Of a DNA stretch of 63,086 bases, positions 45,455 through 52,931 are shown piece after piece. Position 1 is the stretch's first letter; each line of letters begins with the position of its first letter. The notes under the pieces are model-generated. The model had not been told where the DNA came from. It was given only the letters and a program-made list of their open reading frames with translations, and did no database searches. A program made the position numbers and the translations under genes. The DNA is from an uncultured Allobosea sp. (GTDB taxonomy: Bacteria > Pseudomonadota > Alphaproteobacteria > Rhizobiales > Beijerinckiaceae): the NCBI RefSeq assembly GCF_945956895.1, contig NZ_CAMFJF010000020.1, forward strand, positions 1 through 63,086, in the 5' to 3' direction.

Positions 45455-46006
45455 ATGGAGCGATCGCTGCGGATCATCGCATCGTCGCTCGTCCTCCTCT
45501 GCGGCATCTTGCCGGCCCTCGCTGACGACCCCGCGCCGGACGCTTCTTCCACGACCGAAGAAGCGCTCTGCGACGCGGCAGCCGGCGGCCTCCTTCGCCT
45601 GGACGATGCCCAGCTCCTCCGCTGCCGCCGGCTCTGGCAGCAGCGGGTCGCTGCGGCCAGGACCCGAAGCCAGGGTTATCTCGAACGGATGAGGGAAGAG
45701 GATCGGCTGCGACGGGAATTGCAGGCCAGCCTGCCGCCGCCACCGCCTCCGCCCGTCACCGTCGAGACCTTCCTCGGCGGCGATCTCGCCTATGGCGACG
45801 TGGTCGTGACCGACAAGGGGCCGCGCGTCTTCGTCGGCAAGGCCGGGGTGCCCGCGCGATCGGAGGATTTCGTCACCCTCGACTCCGGTCGGTCACCGCA
45901 TCGCGGCAACGCCAAACCATATGACGGGGCCCATCCGCAGCCGCCACGGCCCCAGGCTGCAAAGCCGCGGACAACCGCCCTCAAGCCCCAGGAGCGCAAG
46001 CCTTGA
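45455..46006 (+). CDS. Small secreted protein inside the valine operon
   Basis: 183-residue precursor starting [26 protein letters not shown], a signal peptide. The mature part has a Cys-containing, Arg-rich helical region (about 40-90: [20 protein letters not shown]), a proline run [16 protein letters not shown], then [19 protein letters not shown] and EDFVTLDSG, and a basic proline tail. The central motif resembles the protein at 31035-31529. Located 23 bases after mmsA and overlapping the acyl-CoA dehydrogenase start by four bases, so it is part of that operon. No known function. Confidence 0.75.
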   Translation: MERSLRIIASSLVLLCGILPALADDPAPDASSTTEEALCDAAAGGLLRLDDAQLLRCRRLWQQRVAAARTRSQGYLERMREEDRLRRELQASLPPPPPPPVTVETFLGGDLAYGDVVVTDKGPRVFVGKAGVPARSEDFVTLDSGRSPHRGNAKPYDGAHPQPPRPQAAKPRTTALKPQERKP

Positions 46007-47157
46007 GCCCGTTTTCCCTGACCGAGGACCAGATCGCCATCCGCGACATGGCGCAGGACTTCGCAGCCGAGACGCTCGCGCCCCATGCCGCGCGCTGGGA
46101 CGAGGAGAAGCATTTCCCGGTCGAGGAGATGCGCGCAGCGGCGGCGCTCGGCATGGGCGGCATCTATATCCGGGACGATGTCGGCGGCTCCGGCCTGACG
46201 CGGCTCGATGCGGCCCTGATCTTCGAGGCGCTCTCGACCGGCTGCCCGACGGTCGCGGCCTATATCTCGATCCACAACATGTGCGCCTGGATGATCGACC
46301 GCTACGGCTCGGACGAACAGCGCCAGCGCTTCCTGCCGAAGCTCTGCACGATGGAGCATCTGGCGAGCTACTGCCTGACCGAACCCGGCGCCGGCTCCGA
46401 CGCCGCCGCGCTGAAGACCAAGGCGGTGCTCGACGGCGATCATTATGTCCTCGACGGACAGAAGCAGTTCATCTCCGGCGCCGGGGTCTCCGACATCTAT
46501 GTCGTGATGGCGCGCACCGGCGAGGCCGGCCCGTCCGGCATCTCGACCATCGTCGTCGAGAAGGACACGCCCGGCCTCTCCTTCGGCGCGAACGAGAAGA
46601 AGATGGGCTGGAACGCCCAGCCGACGCGGGCCGTGATCTTCGAGAACTGCCGCGTGCCGGTGGCGAACCGCCTCGGCCCCGAGGGCATCGGCTTCAAGAT
46701 CGCCATGGCCGGGCTCGATGGCGGGCGGCTCAATATCGGAGCCTGCTCGCTCGGCGGAGCGCAGGGGGCGCTCGATCGTTCCCTCGCCTATGCCAAGGAA
46801 CGCAAGGCCTTTGGCAGTGCCATCGCCGATTTCCAGGCCCTGCAGTTCAAGCTCGCCGACATGGCGACCGAGCTGGAGGCGGCCCGCAGCCTGCTCTGGC
46901 GCGCGGCGGCGGCGCTCGACGCCAAGACGCCGGACGCGACCAAGCTCTGCGCCATGGCCAAGCGCATCGCCACCGATACCGGCTTCGAAGTCGCCAACCA
47001 CGCCCTGCAGATCCATGGCGGCTACGGCTATCTCGCCGATTACGGCATCGAGAAGATCGTCCGCGATCTCCGCGTCCACCAGATCCTGGAAGGGACCAAC
47101 GAGGTGATGCGGATGATCGTCGCGCGTGGGCTGGTGGGGCGCTCGAAGGGGAATTGA
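46003..47157 (+). CDS. Acyl-CoA dehydrogenase (isobutyryl-CoA dehydrogenase-like)
   Basis: 384 residues, FAD acyl-CoA dehydrogenase; [56 protein letters not shown] and the C-terminal [22 protein letters not shown] with catalytic Glu363 in [10 protein letters not shown]. The [11 protein letters not shown] segment is typical of isobutyryl-CoA dehydrogenase (IBD/ACAD8-like), matching its place in a valine operon. Start is TTG at 46003, overlapping the preceding stop; no upstream ATG fits. The enoyl-CoA hydratase and 3-hydroxyisobutyryl-CoA hydrolase of the pathway are not in the window. Confidence 0.92.
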   Translation: MSPFSLTEDQIAIRDMAQDFAAETLAPHAARWDEEKHFPVEEMRAAAALGMGGIYIRDDVGGSGLTRLDAALIFEALSTGCPTVAAYISIHNMCAWMIDRYGSDEQRQRFLPKLCTMEHLASYCLTEPGAGSDAAALKTKAVLDGDHYVLDGQKQFISGAGVSDIYVVMARTGEAGPSGISTIVVEKDTPGLSFGANEKKMGWNAQPTRAVIFENCRVPVANRLGPEGIGFKIAMAGLDGGRLNIGACSLGGAQGALDRSLAYAKERKAFGSAIADFQALQFKLADMATELEAARSLLWRAAAALDAKTPDATKLCAMAKRIATDTGFEVANHALQIHGGYGYLADYGIEKIVRDLRVHQILEGTNEVMRMIVARGLVGRSKGN

Positions 47158-47159
47158 GC

Positions 47160-47498
47160 CTATGCGGCGAGAGGCCTCACCCGGCTCTCGATCTCGCGGC
47201 CGGATGCCAGCCGGGCGATGCGCAAATCGTAATCGCTCTGCAGGGCCATCCACATCTCCGGCGAGGTCGCGAAGAACTGCGCAAGGCGCAGCGCCGTGTC
47301 GGCCGTGATCGCCCGATCGCCCTTGACGACCCCGGCGATGCGGCTGACGGGCACATCGATATCGCGCGCCAGGCGGTTCTGGGTGATGCCGAGCGGCTTC
47401 ATGAATTCTTCCAGCAGGATTTCGCCGGGCGGAATCGAGGTAAACACCTGCTCGCCGAGGCCCTGCGGATCAGTGATAGTCGACGATTTCGACATCAT
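47160..47498 (-). CDS. higA: HigA-type antitoxin (XRE family)
   Basis: 112-residue DNA-binding antitoxin. FTSIPPGEILLEEFMKPLGITQNRLARDIDVPVSRIAGVVKGDRAITADTALRLAQFF is the VapI/HigA helix-turn-helix, followed by SPEMWMALQSDYDLRIA. It neutralises the toxin by binding and represses the operon. Two adjacent ATG codons (47498 and 47495) could start it. Its start overlaps the toxin's 3' end by about 29 bases, so the toxin is encoded first, the HigBA order. Its stop is two bases from the acyl-CoA dehydrogenase stop. Confidence 0.92.
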   Translation of the reverse strand: MMSKSSTITDPQGLGEQVFTSIPPGEILLEEFMKPLGITQNRLARDIDVPVSRIAGVVKGDRAITADTALRLAQFFATSPEMWMALQSDYDLRIARLASGREIESRVRPLAA

Positions 47499-47748
47499 GC
47501 GCCTCCCCATCCCTACAGATGAAACAGATCCGCCATTGCTCGTTGACGCGGATCGAATGTTGCCCGGCCCGGTCGCCGCGCAAAGCTTCCAGCCGGTTGC
47601 CGGGCGGAATGCGCAGATCGTCCAGCCGGGCAGCAGCGTGAAGCAGCAGAAGCTTGCGGCGGATGATACGTTCGATCGCGGCGAAGCGCCGGACCGGCCT
47701 GTCGTTGAAGAGCAGCTCGGCATCGCGCTGCGCGAAGGATCGGATCAT
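47470..47748 (-). CDS. higB: HigB/RelE-type toxin
   Basis: 92-residue mRNA interferase-type toxin of the ParE/RelE fold: MIRSFAQRDAELLFNDRPVRRF and LLLLHAAARLDDLRIPPGNRLEAL then QHSIRVNEQWRICFICRDGEAHDVEIVDYH. The LRIPPGNRLEAL and RVNEQWRICF stretches are characteristic of HigB. Toxin gene precedes antitoxin. Both lie on the strand opposite to the valine operon they interrupt. GATCGATG precedes the ATG at 47748. Confidence 0.93.
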   Translation of the reverse strand: MIRSFAQRDAELLFNDRPVRRFAAIERIIRRKLLLLHAAARLDDLRIPPGNRLEALRGDRAGQHSIRVNEQWRICFICRDGEAHDVEIVDYH

Positions 47749-47807
47749 CGATCGCCAAGGTATTCCGCTAAGAGTATTCCGTCAAGAAGAATGGAAGGAA
47801 GTGCAAC

Positions 47808-48695
47808 ATGACCAACATCGCCTTCATCGGCCTCGGCAATATGGGCGGCCCGATGGCCGGGAACCTCGTCAAGGCCGGGCATAGCGTCAAAGCCTTCGAT
47901 CTCGTGCAGGCGTCGAAGGATGCCGCCGCAGAGATGGGCGTCGGCATCGCCGGCTCGGCGAGGGAGGCCGTTGCCGATGCGGAGGTCGTCGTCACGATGC
48001 TGCCCGCCGGCAAGCATGTACTCGCCGTCTGGGCCGACATCCTGCCGGCGGTGAAGCCCGGCACGCTCTTGATCGATTCCTCGACCATCGATGTCGAGAG
48101 CGCCCGCAAGGCTCATGCCCTGGCGGCCGAGCGCGGCTGCCTTTCGCTCGATGCCCCGGTCTCGGGCGGCACCGGCGGCGCCAAAGGCGCGACGCTGACC
48201 TTCATGGTCGGCGGCACGGAGGACGCCTTCGGCAAGGGCGAGCCGATCCTCGCCAAGATGGGCCGCAAGATCGTGCATTGCGGCGGCGCCGGCAACGGCC
48301 AGGCGGCCAAGATCTGCAACAACATGATCCTGGGCATTTCGATGATCGGCGTCTCCGAGGCCTTCGTGCTCGGCGAGAAGCTCGGCCTGTCGCACCAGGC
48401 GCTGTTCGACGTCGCCTCGACCTCGTCGGGCCAGTGCTGGTCGCTGACGACCTATTGCCCGGTGCCAGGGCCGGTGCCGACCTCGCCCGCCAATAACGAG
48501 TACAAGCCGGGCTTCGCCTCGGCGCTGATGCTGAAGGACCTCAAGCTGGCGCAGGAAGCGGCGCAGGCGGCGGGCGCCGCGACCCCGCTCGGCGCGGCCG
48601 CCGCGCAGCTCTTCGGCCTGCACAATGCCTGGGGCGAAGGCGGTACGGATTTCTCCGGCATCATCCATCTTCTGCGCGGACGCGGGGAGGCGTGA
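47808..48695 (+). CDS. mmsB: 3-hydroxyisobutyrate dehydrogenase
   Basis: NAD-dependent oxidation of 3-hydroxyisobutyrate to methylmalonate semialdehyde, the MmsA substrate. 295 residues: N-terminal Rossmann IAFIGLGNMGGPMAGNLVKAG, substrate loop DAPVSGGTGGAKGATLTFMVGG, catalytic Lys168 in GNGQAAKICNNMILG and the C-terminal KDLKLAQEAA. GGAAGGAAG (47796-47804) precedes the ATG. In many alphaproteobacteria it directly follows the acyl-CoA dehydrogenase and enoyl-CoA hydratase genes; here a toxin-antitoxin pair intervenes, so it probably has a promoter in the 60-base gap upstream. Confidence 0.96.
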   Translation: MTNIAFIGLGNMGGPMAGNLVKAGHSVKAFDLVQASKDAAAEMGVGIAGSAREAVADAEVVVTMLPAGKHVLAVWADILPAVKPGTLLIDSSTIDVESARKAHALAAERGCLSLDAPVSGGTGGAKGATLTFMVGGTEDAFGKGEPILAKMGRKIVHCGGAGNGQAAKICNNMILGISMIGVSEAFVLGEKLGLSHQALFDVASTSSGQCWSLTTYCPVPGPVPTSPANNEYKPGFASALMLKDLKLAQEAAQAAGAATPLGAAAAQLFGLHNAWGEGGTDFSGIIHLLRGRGEA

Positions 48696-48738
48696 GACGC
48701 GCTTGCGCGGCATGGCGTCGCGGGTCTAGACCCGAAGC

Positions 48739-49695
48739 ATGAACGACGCCCTGCCTCGCCGCGAACGCTCCTCCCTCACCGGCTTCGCGATCAACCGGCT
48801 CGACCGGCGCGAAGACCTGCGCAACAAGCCCGATGCGGTGACGGCCCTACGCCACCGCTCGGATACGCGGATCGCGGTCGTCGCCGGCGAGACGCCGATC
48901 CTGAAGCGGCTAGACGGCGAGGCGCTGACGGTCTGGTTCAGCCATGGCGAGACCGAAATGCTCGGCCCGGCCGCCGAGGAAATCTTTATGGGGCTGGCCG
49001 AGGACGGGACGCCCCGCTTCGGGCGCCTGCTCGACAAGGCCCTGGCCGAATCGCTGAAGGAACGCTCCGAACTGTTCGTCACCGATCTGCGCTCGGTCGC
49101 GCTGAAGCGCATCGTGCCGGAGGGCGAGGTCGGGCCGCTCGGCGAGGCGAAGGCCGTGCTCGACTGGCATGCCCGCCACCGCTTCTGCGCCCAGTGCGGC
49201 GGGCCGACCGTCGCCGGCGCCTCGGGCTGGCGGCGCGAATGCACCGCCTGCGGCGCGATGCATTTCCCGCGCACCGACCCTGTCGTGATCATGCTGGTGA
49301 CGCGCGGCGACGCCTGCCTGCTGGCGCGCCAGGCCCGGTTCGCGCCGGGCATGTATTCCTGCATCGCCGGCTTCGTCGAGCCGGGCGAGACGATCGAGGA
49401 CGCGGTCAGGCGCGAGAGCTGGGAAGAGGCGGGCTTGAGGGTCGGCGCTGTCCGCTACCTCGCCTCGCAGCCCTGGCCCTTCCCCTCATCGATCATGATG
49501 GGCTGCATCGCCGAAGCGCTCGGCGACGAGATCACGCTCGACATGACCGAGCTCGAAGAAGGCCGCTGGTTCCCGCGCGAGGAAGTGCTGCAGATGCTGG
49601 AAGGCAAGCATCCCGACGGCCTCGCCTGCCCGCAGCATATCGCCATCGCCAACACGCTGGTGCGGACATGGGCGCTCGAAGGCGAGCGCATCTAG
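48739..49695 (+). CDS. nudC: NAD(+) diphosphatase NudC
   Basis: Nudix enzyme hydrolysing NAD(H) to NMN(H) and AMP and able to remove NAD caps from RNA. 318 residues. A zinc ribbon with CAQCGG (about 153-158) and CTACGAMHFPRTDPVVI, the Nudix box GFVEPGETIEDAVRRESWEEAGL (about 215), and the NudC-specific SQPWPFPSSIM that contacts NAD are all present. It follows mmsB by 43 bases; the two are probably unrelated in function. Confidence 0.96.
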   Translation: MNDALPRRERSSLTGFAINRLDRREDLRNKPDAVTALRHRSDTRIAVVAGETPILKRLDGEALTVWFSHGETEMLGPAAEEIFMGLAEDGTPRFGRLLDKALAESLKERSELFVTDLRSVALKRIVPEGEVGPLGEAKAVLDWHARHRFCAQCGGPTVAGASGWRRECTACGAMHFPRTDPVVIMLVTRGDACLLARQARFAPGMYSCIAGFVEPGETIEDAVRRESWEEAGLRVGAVRYLASQPWPFPSSIMMGCIAEALGDEITLDMTELEEGRWFPREEVLQMLEGKHPDGLACPQHIAIANTLVRTWALEGERI

Positions 49696-49722
49696 CCCGA
49701 TCCCTCCTTTGGAGAGCCGGAC

Positions 49723-50169
49723 ATGACCTCCGAGCAGCGTGCTATCGAGGAGCGCATCCGGTCCAGCTTCGTCAAACAGGGGCTGATGGCGACGCTGGGG
49801 GCCAGCCTCGGTTCCGTCGCACCGGGCTTCGTCGAGATCGTCCTGGTACCGTGCCCGGCCGTATCGCAGCAGCACGGCTTCGTCCATGCGGGCGCGGTCA
49901 GCGCCATCGCCGATTCCGCTGCGGGCTATGCAGGCTTGAGCCTGATGCCGCCCGGCCGCGGCGTGCTGACGACGGAATTCAAGATCAACCTCGTCGCACC
50001 CGCCGCGGGCGAGCGCATCGTCGCGCGCGGCGAGGTCGTGAAGAGCGGCCGGACGCTGACGCTGGCACAGGCCAAGGTGTTTGCCGAAGCAGGCGGGCAG
50101 GAGAAGCTCATCGCCCTGCTAACCGCGACGCTCATGACCATCGAAGGACGTGAAGGCGTCAGCGACTGA
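49723..50169 (+). CDS. PaaI-family thioesterase
   Basis: 148-residue hotdog-fold acyl-CoA thioesterase. QQHGFVHAGAVSAIADSAAGYAGL carries the HGG-type catalytic segment (HGFVHAG) and GVLTTEFKINLVAPAAGERIVARGEVVKSGRTLT the second half. Family members hydrolyse phenylacetyl- and hydroxybenzoyl-type CoA thioesters or short acyl-CoAs; nothing nearby fixes the substrate. It follows nudC by 27 bases. A T9 run (50182-50190) after the stop has no strong stem. Confidence 0.92.
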   Translation: MTSEQRAIEERIRSSFVKQGLMATLGASLGSVAPGFVEIVLVPCPAVSQQHGFVHAGAVSAIADSAAGYAGLSLMPPGRGVLTTEFKINLVAPAAGERIVARGEVVKSGRTLTLAQAKVFAEAGGQEKLIALLTATLMTIEGREGVSD

Positions 50170-50209
50170 GGCGGACTGCCCTTTTTTTTTACGCCACCGC
50201 GGAATCGCA

Positions 50210-50306
50210 CCGTCATCCCGGACAAGCTGCGCAGCAGCGCCGATCCGGGATCCATCATGGGGCTCTGCGCACTACGATGGATCCCGGGGCAAGCCCGGGA
50301 TGACGG
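50210..50306. repeat. Palindromic repeat family B, copy 3
   Basis: Starts CCGTCATCCCGGACAAGCTG and ends GCAAGCCCGGGATGACGG, inner GGGATCCATC / GATGGATCCC arms. Lies in the convergent gap between the PaaI thioesterase and pheA. Confidence 0.85.
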
Positions 50307-50360
50307 TGTGTTCCCGAGAGAAGATCCTGCCTGGCGAAGCCAAGTACGCCCCACAGGCCC

Positions 50361-51215
50361 TTACTCGCCCGCTTCCTCGATCGTTTCGCGGAAGTCGTTG
50401 GCGGGATAGACGCCCATGATCTTCATCTCCTTCGAGAAATAGGAGAGCTCGTCGAGCGCGCGCCTGAGCGCCGGATCATCGGGATGGCCCTCGACATCGG
50501 CATAGAACATCGTCGCCGAGAAATGGCCGTCGACCATGTAGCTTTCCAGCTTGGTCATGTTGACGCCGTTGGTGGCGAAGCCACCCATCGCCTTGTAGAG
50601 CGCGGCCGGGATGTTGCGGACGCGGAACATCAGCGTCGTCACGGTCTTGCCGAGGCCCTGGCGAGCATATTCCGGGTATTTCGAGAGCACGACAAAGCGG
50701 GTGGTGTTGTGCTTCTCGTCCTCGATATCCTCCATCAGGATATTGAGGCCGTAGACCTCGGCCGCGATGCGCGGGGCGATGGCCGCGCGCGTCGGATCGC
50801 CGGCCTCGGCCACCTGGCGGGCAGAGCCGGCCGTGTCGGCCGCGACCTCTGTCTTCAGGCCGAGCTTGCGGATCATCTTGCGGCACTGGCCGAGCGCATG
50901 GATATGGCTCTGCACGGTCTTGACCGTCGCCAGCGTCGCGCCGGGAACGCCCATCAAATGGAAGCGGATCGGCAGGAAATGCTCGCCGATGATGTGCAGC
51001 CCCGAACGCGGCAAGAGGTAATGAATATCGGCGACACGGCCGGCGATCGAGTTGTCGATCGGGATCATGCCGTAGCGGGCCGTGCCGTCGCTGACGGCCG
51101 AGAGCGCATCCTCGAAGGTGGCGCAGGGCAGAAGCTCGCAGTCCGGAAACACCTGAAGGGCCGCCTGCGAGGAGAAGGCTCCGGGCTCACCCTGATAAGA
51201 CACGACGAAGGACAT
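50361..51215 (-). CDS. pheA: Prephenate dehydratase
   Basis: Converts prephenate to phenylpyruvate in phenylalanine synthesis. 284 residues, monofunctional type: SYQGEPGAFSSQAAL opening, DNSIAGRVADIHYLLPRSGL, the catalytic TRF within HNTTRFVVLSK, then a C-terminal ACT domain (about 190-275, VRNIPAALYKAMGGFATNGVNMTKLESY) that binds phenylalanine for feedback control. kdsB is upstream on the same strand, a conserved arrangement in this order. Confidence 0.97.
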   Translation of the reverse strand: MSFVVSYQGEPGAFSSQAALQVFPDCELLPCATFEDALSAVSDGTARYGMIPIDNSIAGRVADIHYLLPRSGLHIIGEHFLPIRFHLMGVPGATLATVKTVQSHIHALGQCRKMIRKLGLKTEVAADTAGSARQVAEAGDPTRAAIAPRIAAEVYGLNILMEDIEDEKHNTTRFVVLSKYPEYARQGLGKTVTTLMFRVRNIPAALYKAMGGFATNGVNMTKLESYMVDGHFSATMFYADVEGHPDDPALRRALDELSYFSKEMKIMGVYPANDFRETIEEAGE

Positions 51216-51295
51216 GGGACGACTTCAGGCTCCTCAGCTTCTTGTTGTCCGCCCTCCCGGAAGCGGGCCGCGATGCAGCCCCCGCCGGAACGGCT

Positions 51296-52030
51296 TTAGC
51301 GGGACGTCAGGATCGCGCGGGCGCGGTCGAGATCGGGCGGCGTGTCGACGCCGCGCGGCACATGGTCGATGACCATGACGTCGATCCGCATGCCAGCCTC
51401 CAGCGCGCGCAGCTGCTCCAGCTTCTCGCGCAGTTCCAGCGGCGATTGCGGCAGGCTGACGAAGCGATCGAGCGCGGCGCGGCGATAGGCATAGAGACCG
51501 ACATGGTGATAGAGCGGCCCGTCGCCATGCGGCGCCGTGGCGCGCGTGAAATAAAGCGCGCGCATGTGGCCGGGCGCGATCTCGCTGCCGACGAGCTTCA
51601 CGACGCTCGGCGCCGTCTTCTCCTCTTCGTCATCGATCACACCTGCCAGCGTCGCGATATCCACAGCCGGATCGGCGAGCGGCTTCACAGCGGCGGCAAT
51701 GGCTGATGGAGCCAGGGTCGGGAAATCGCCCTGTACATTGACGATGATATCGTAATGCCGCTCGGGATCGAGGATGTCGGCCGCTTCCTTGATCCGGTCC
51801 GAGCCGGTCTGGTGGCTGGCGCTGGTCATCACCGCCTTGCCGCCGGCCGCCTCGATCGCGGCGGCGATTTCCGGCGCATCGGTCGCCACGGCGACGTCTC
51901 CGGCCCCGGATGCGACCGCACGGCGCCAGACATGGACGATCATCGGCTCGCCATGGATGTCGGCGAGCGGCTTGCCGGGCAGGCGCGTGGCCTGCATGCG
52001 GGCCGGGATCAGGATCAGCGGATGGGCCAT
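51296..52030 (-). CDS. kdsB: 3-deoxy-manno-octulosonate cytidylyltransferase
   Basis: Activates Kdo with CTP for lipopolysaccharide inner core. 244 residues: [23 protein letters not shown] with the nucleotide-binding Rxxxx[37 protein letters not shown] segment ([13 protein letters not shown]) and [10 protein letters not shown] holding the metal Asp. The [17 protein letters not shown] segment is standard. The open frame extends upstream to 52774 antisense to the cytochrome gene; ATG 52030 is the family start. Confidence 0.97.
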   Translation of the reverse strand: MAHPLILIPARMQATRLPGKPLADIHGEPMIVHVWRRAVASGAGDVAVATDAPEIAAAIEAAGGKAVMTSASHQTGSDRIKEAADILDPERHYDIIVNVQGDFPTLAPSAIAAAVKPLADPAVDIATLAGVIDDEEEKTAPSVVKLVGSEIAPGHMRALYFTRATAPHGDGPLYHHVGLYAYRRAALDRFVSLPQSPLELREKLEQLRALEAGMRIDVMVIDHVPRGVDTPPDLDRARAILTSR

Positions 52031-52180
52031 TTTTGGAGCGTGCTCGGCTTGGGCGGCAAAAAGTCTCAAACGGTGCGTGCTTATACGAGTTGCAATGAAG
52101 CGCGCAAAGCGGTTAAGCAACGGCAGAAGCTGGAGCCTTTCGAGACTCCGGCCAAGCGCTATCTCGTCTCCCGCGCCTAG
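52023..52180 (+). CDS. Candidate small protein in the kdsB/cytochrome c gap
   Basis: ATG at 52023 opens a 52-residue frame that overlaps the kdsB start by 8 bases on the other strand: [14 protein letters not shown], then [17 protein letters not shown] and a basic end. It ends 30 bases before the cytochrome c gene. The composition (helical, basic, one Cys) looks protein-like, but no ribosome site is evident and I do not recognise the family. Confidence 0.35.
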
Positions 52181-52210
52181 GGCCGCGGAGGGCACCAGGG
52201 TTCGGATACG

Positions 52211-52753
52211 ATGAACATCGAAGCCAACAAGATCGCCGGCGCGGTTCTCTCCACGCTGCTCGTGGTGATGGGCCTCAACATGACGGCCGGCATCGTCTTC
52301 GCGCCGAAGAAGCCGGTCGTGACGGGCTTCGACCTGCCGAGCGAGGAACCGACCCATGGTGGCGGCGCCGCCGCAGCTGCCGTAGCCGAGGAGCCTATCG
52401 CAGTGCGCCTCGCCAAGGCCGACATCGCCAAGGGCGAGAAGGCCACTGCCGCCTGCAAGGCCTGCCACACCTTCGAGAAGGGCGGCGCCAACAAGGTCGG
52501 CCCGCACCTCTTCGGCGTCTATGGCCGCAACGAGGGTTCGATCGATGGCTTCGGCTATTCGGCGGCAATGAAGGGCCGCAACGACAAGACCTGGGACGCC
52601 GACGCGCTCGACCATTTCCTGAAGAACCCGAAGGCCTATGTCGCCGGCACGATCATGGCTTTCGCCGGCATCGCCAAGCCCGAGACCCGCGCCGACGTCG
52701 TCGCCTATCTGAATTCGCTCTCGGATTCGCCGCAGCCGCTGCCGAAGCCCTGA
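52211..52753 (+). CDS. Membrane-anchored c-type cytochrome (CycM-like)
   Basis: 180 residues. An uncleaved N-terminal anchor ([23 protein letters not shown]), an Ala/Gly-rich linker, and a class I cytochrome c domain with CKACH at 82-86, [10 protein letters not shown] and the axial Met in GTIMAFAGI. In rhizobia CycM-like proteins carry electrons from the bc1 complex to aa3 oxidase. It begins 30 bases after a possible small gene and ends at a strong terminator. Confidence 0.96.
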   Translation: MNIEANKIAGAVLSTLLVVMGLNMTAGIVFAPKKPVVTGFDLPSEEPTHGGGAAAAAVAEEPIAVRLAKADIAKGEKATAACKACHTFEKGGANKVGPHLFGVYGRNEGSIDGFGYSAAMKGRNDKTWDADALDHFLKNPKAYVAGTIMAFAGIAKPETRADVVAYLNSLSDSPQPLPKP

Positions 52754-52784
52754 TCTTCGGCAACCTGCGACCATCCGCTACGAC

Positions 52785-52815
52785 AAGCCGGGCTTTCGCC
52801 CGGCTTTTTGTTTTG
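52785..52815 (+). terminator. Rho-independent terminator after the cytochrome c gene
   Basis: AAGCCGGGC-TTTC-GCCCGGCTT followed by TTTGTTTT. A 9-bp perfect stem with tetraloop, 30 bases after the cytochrome stop. Confidence 0.9.
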
Positions 52816-52931
52816 CGGCGCCTTGCCCCCGCCTTCGGCTTGCCCGCACAATCGACCTCCCGCCAGCCATTGCCGTAACCCTCCGCGCAGGCGACACAGG
52901 ACAACGGCGAATCAGACGGAGACGCGAAACG

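Noticed and set aside
50182..50190. T9 run after the PaaI gene as a terminator
   Set aside because: No adequate GC-rich stem precedes it; only 3-4 bp pairings can be drawn.
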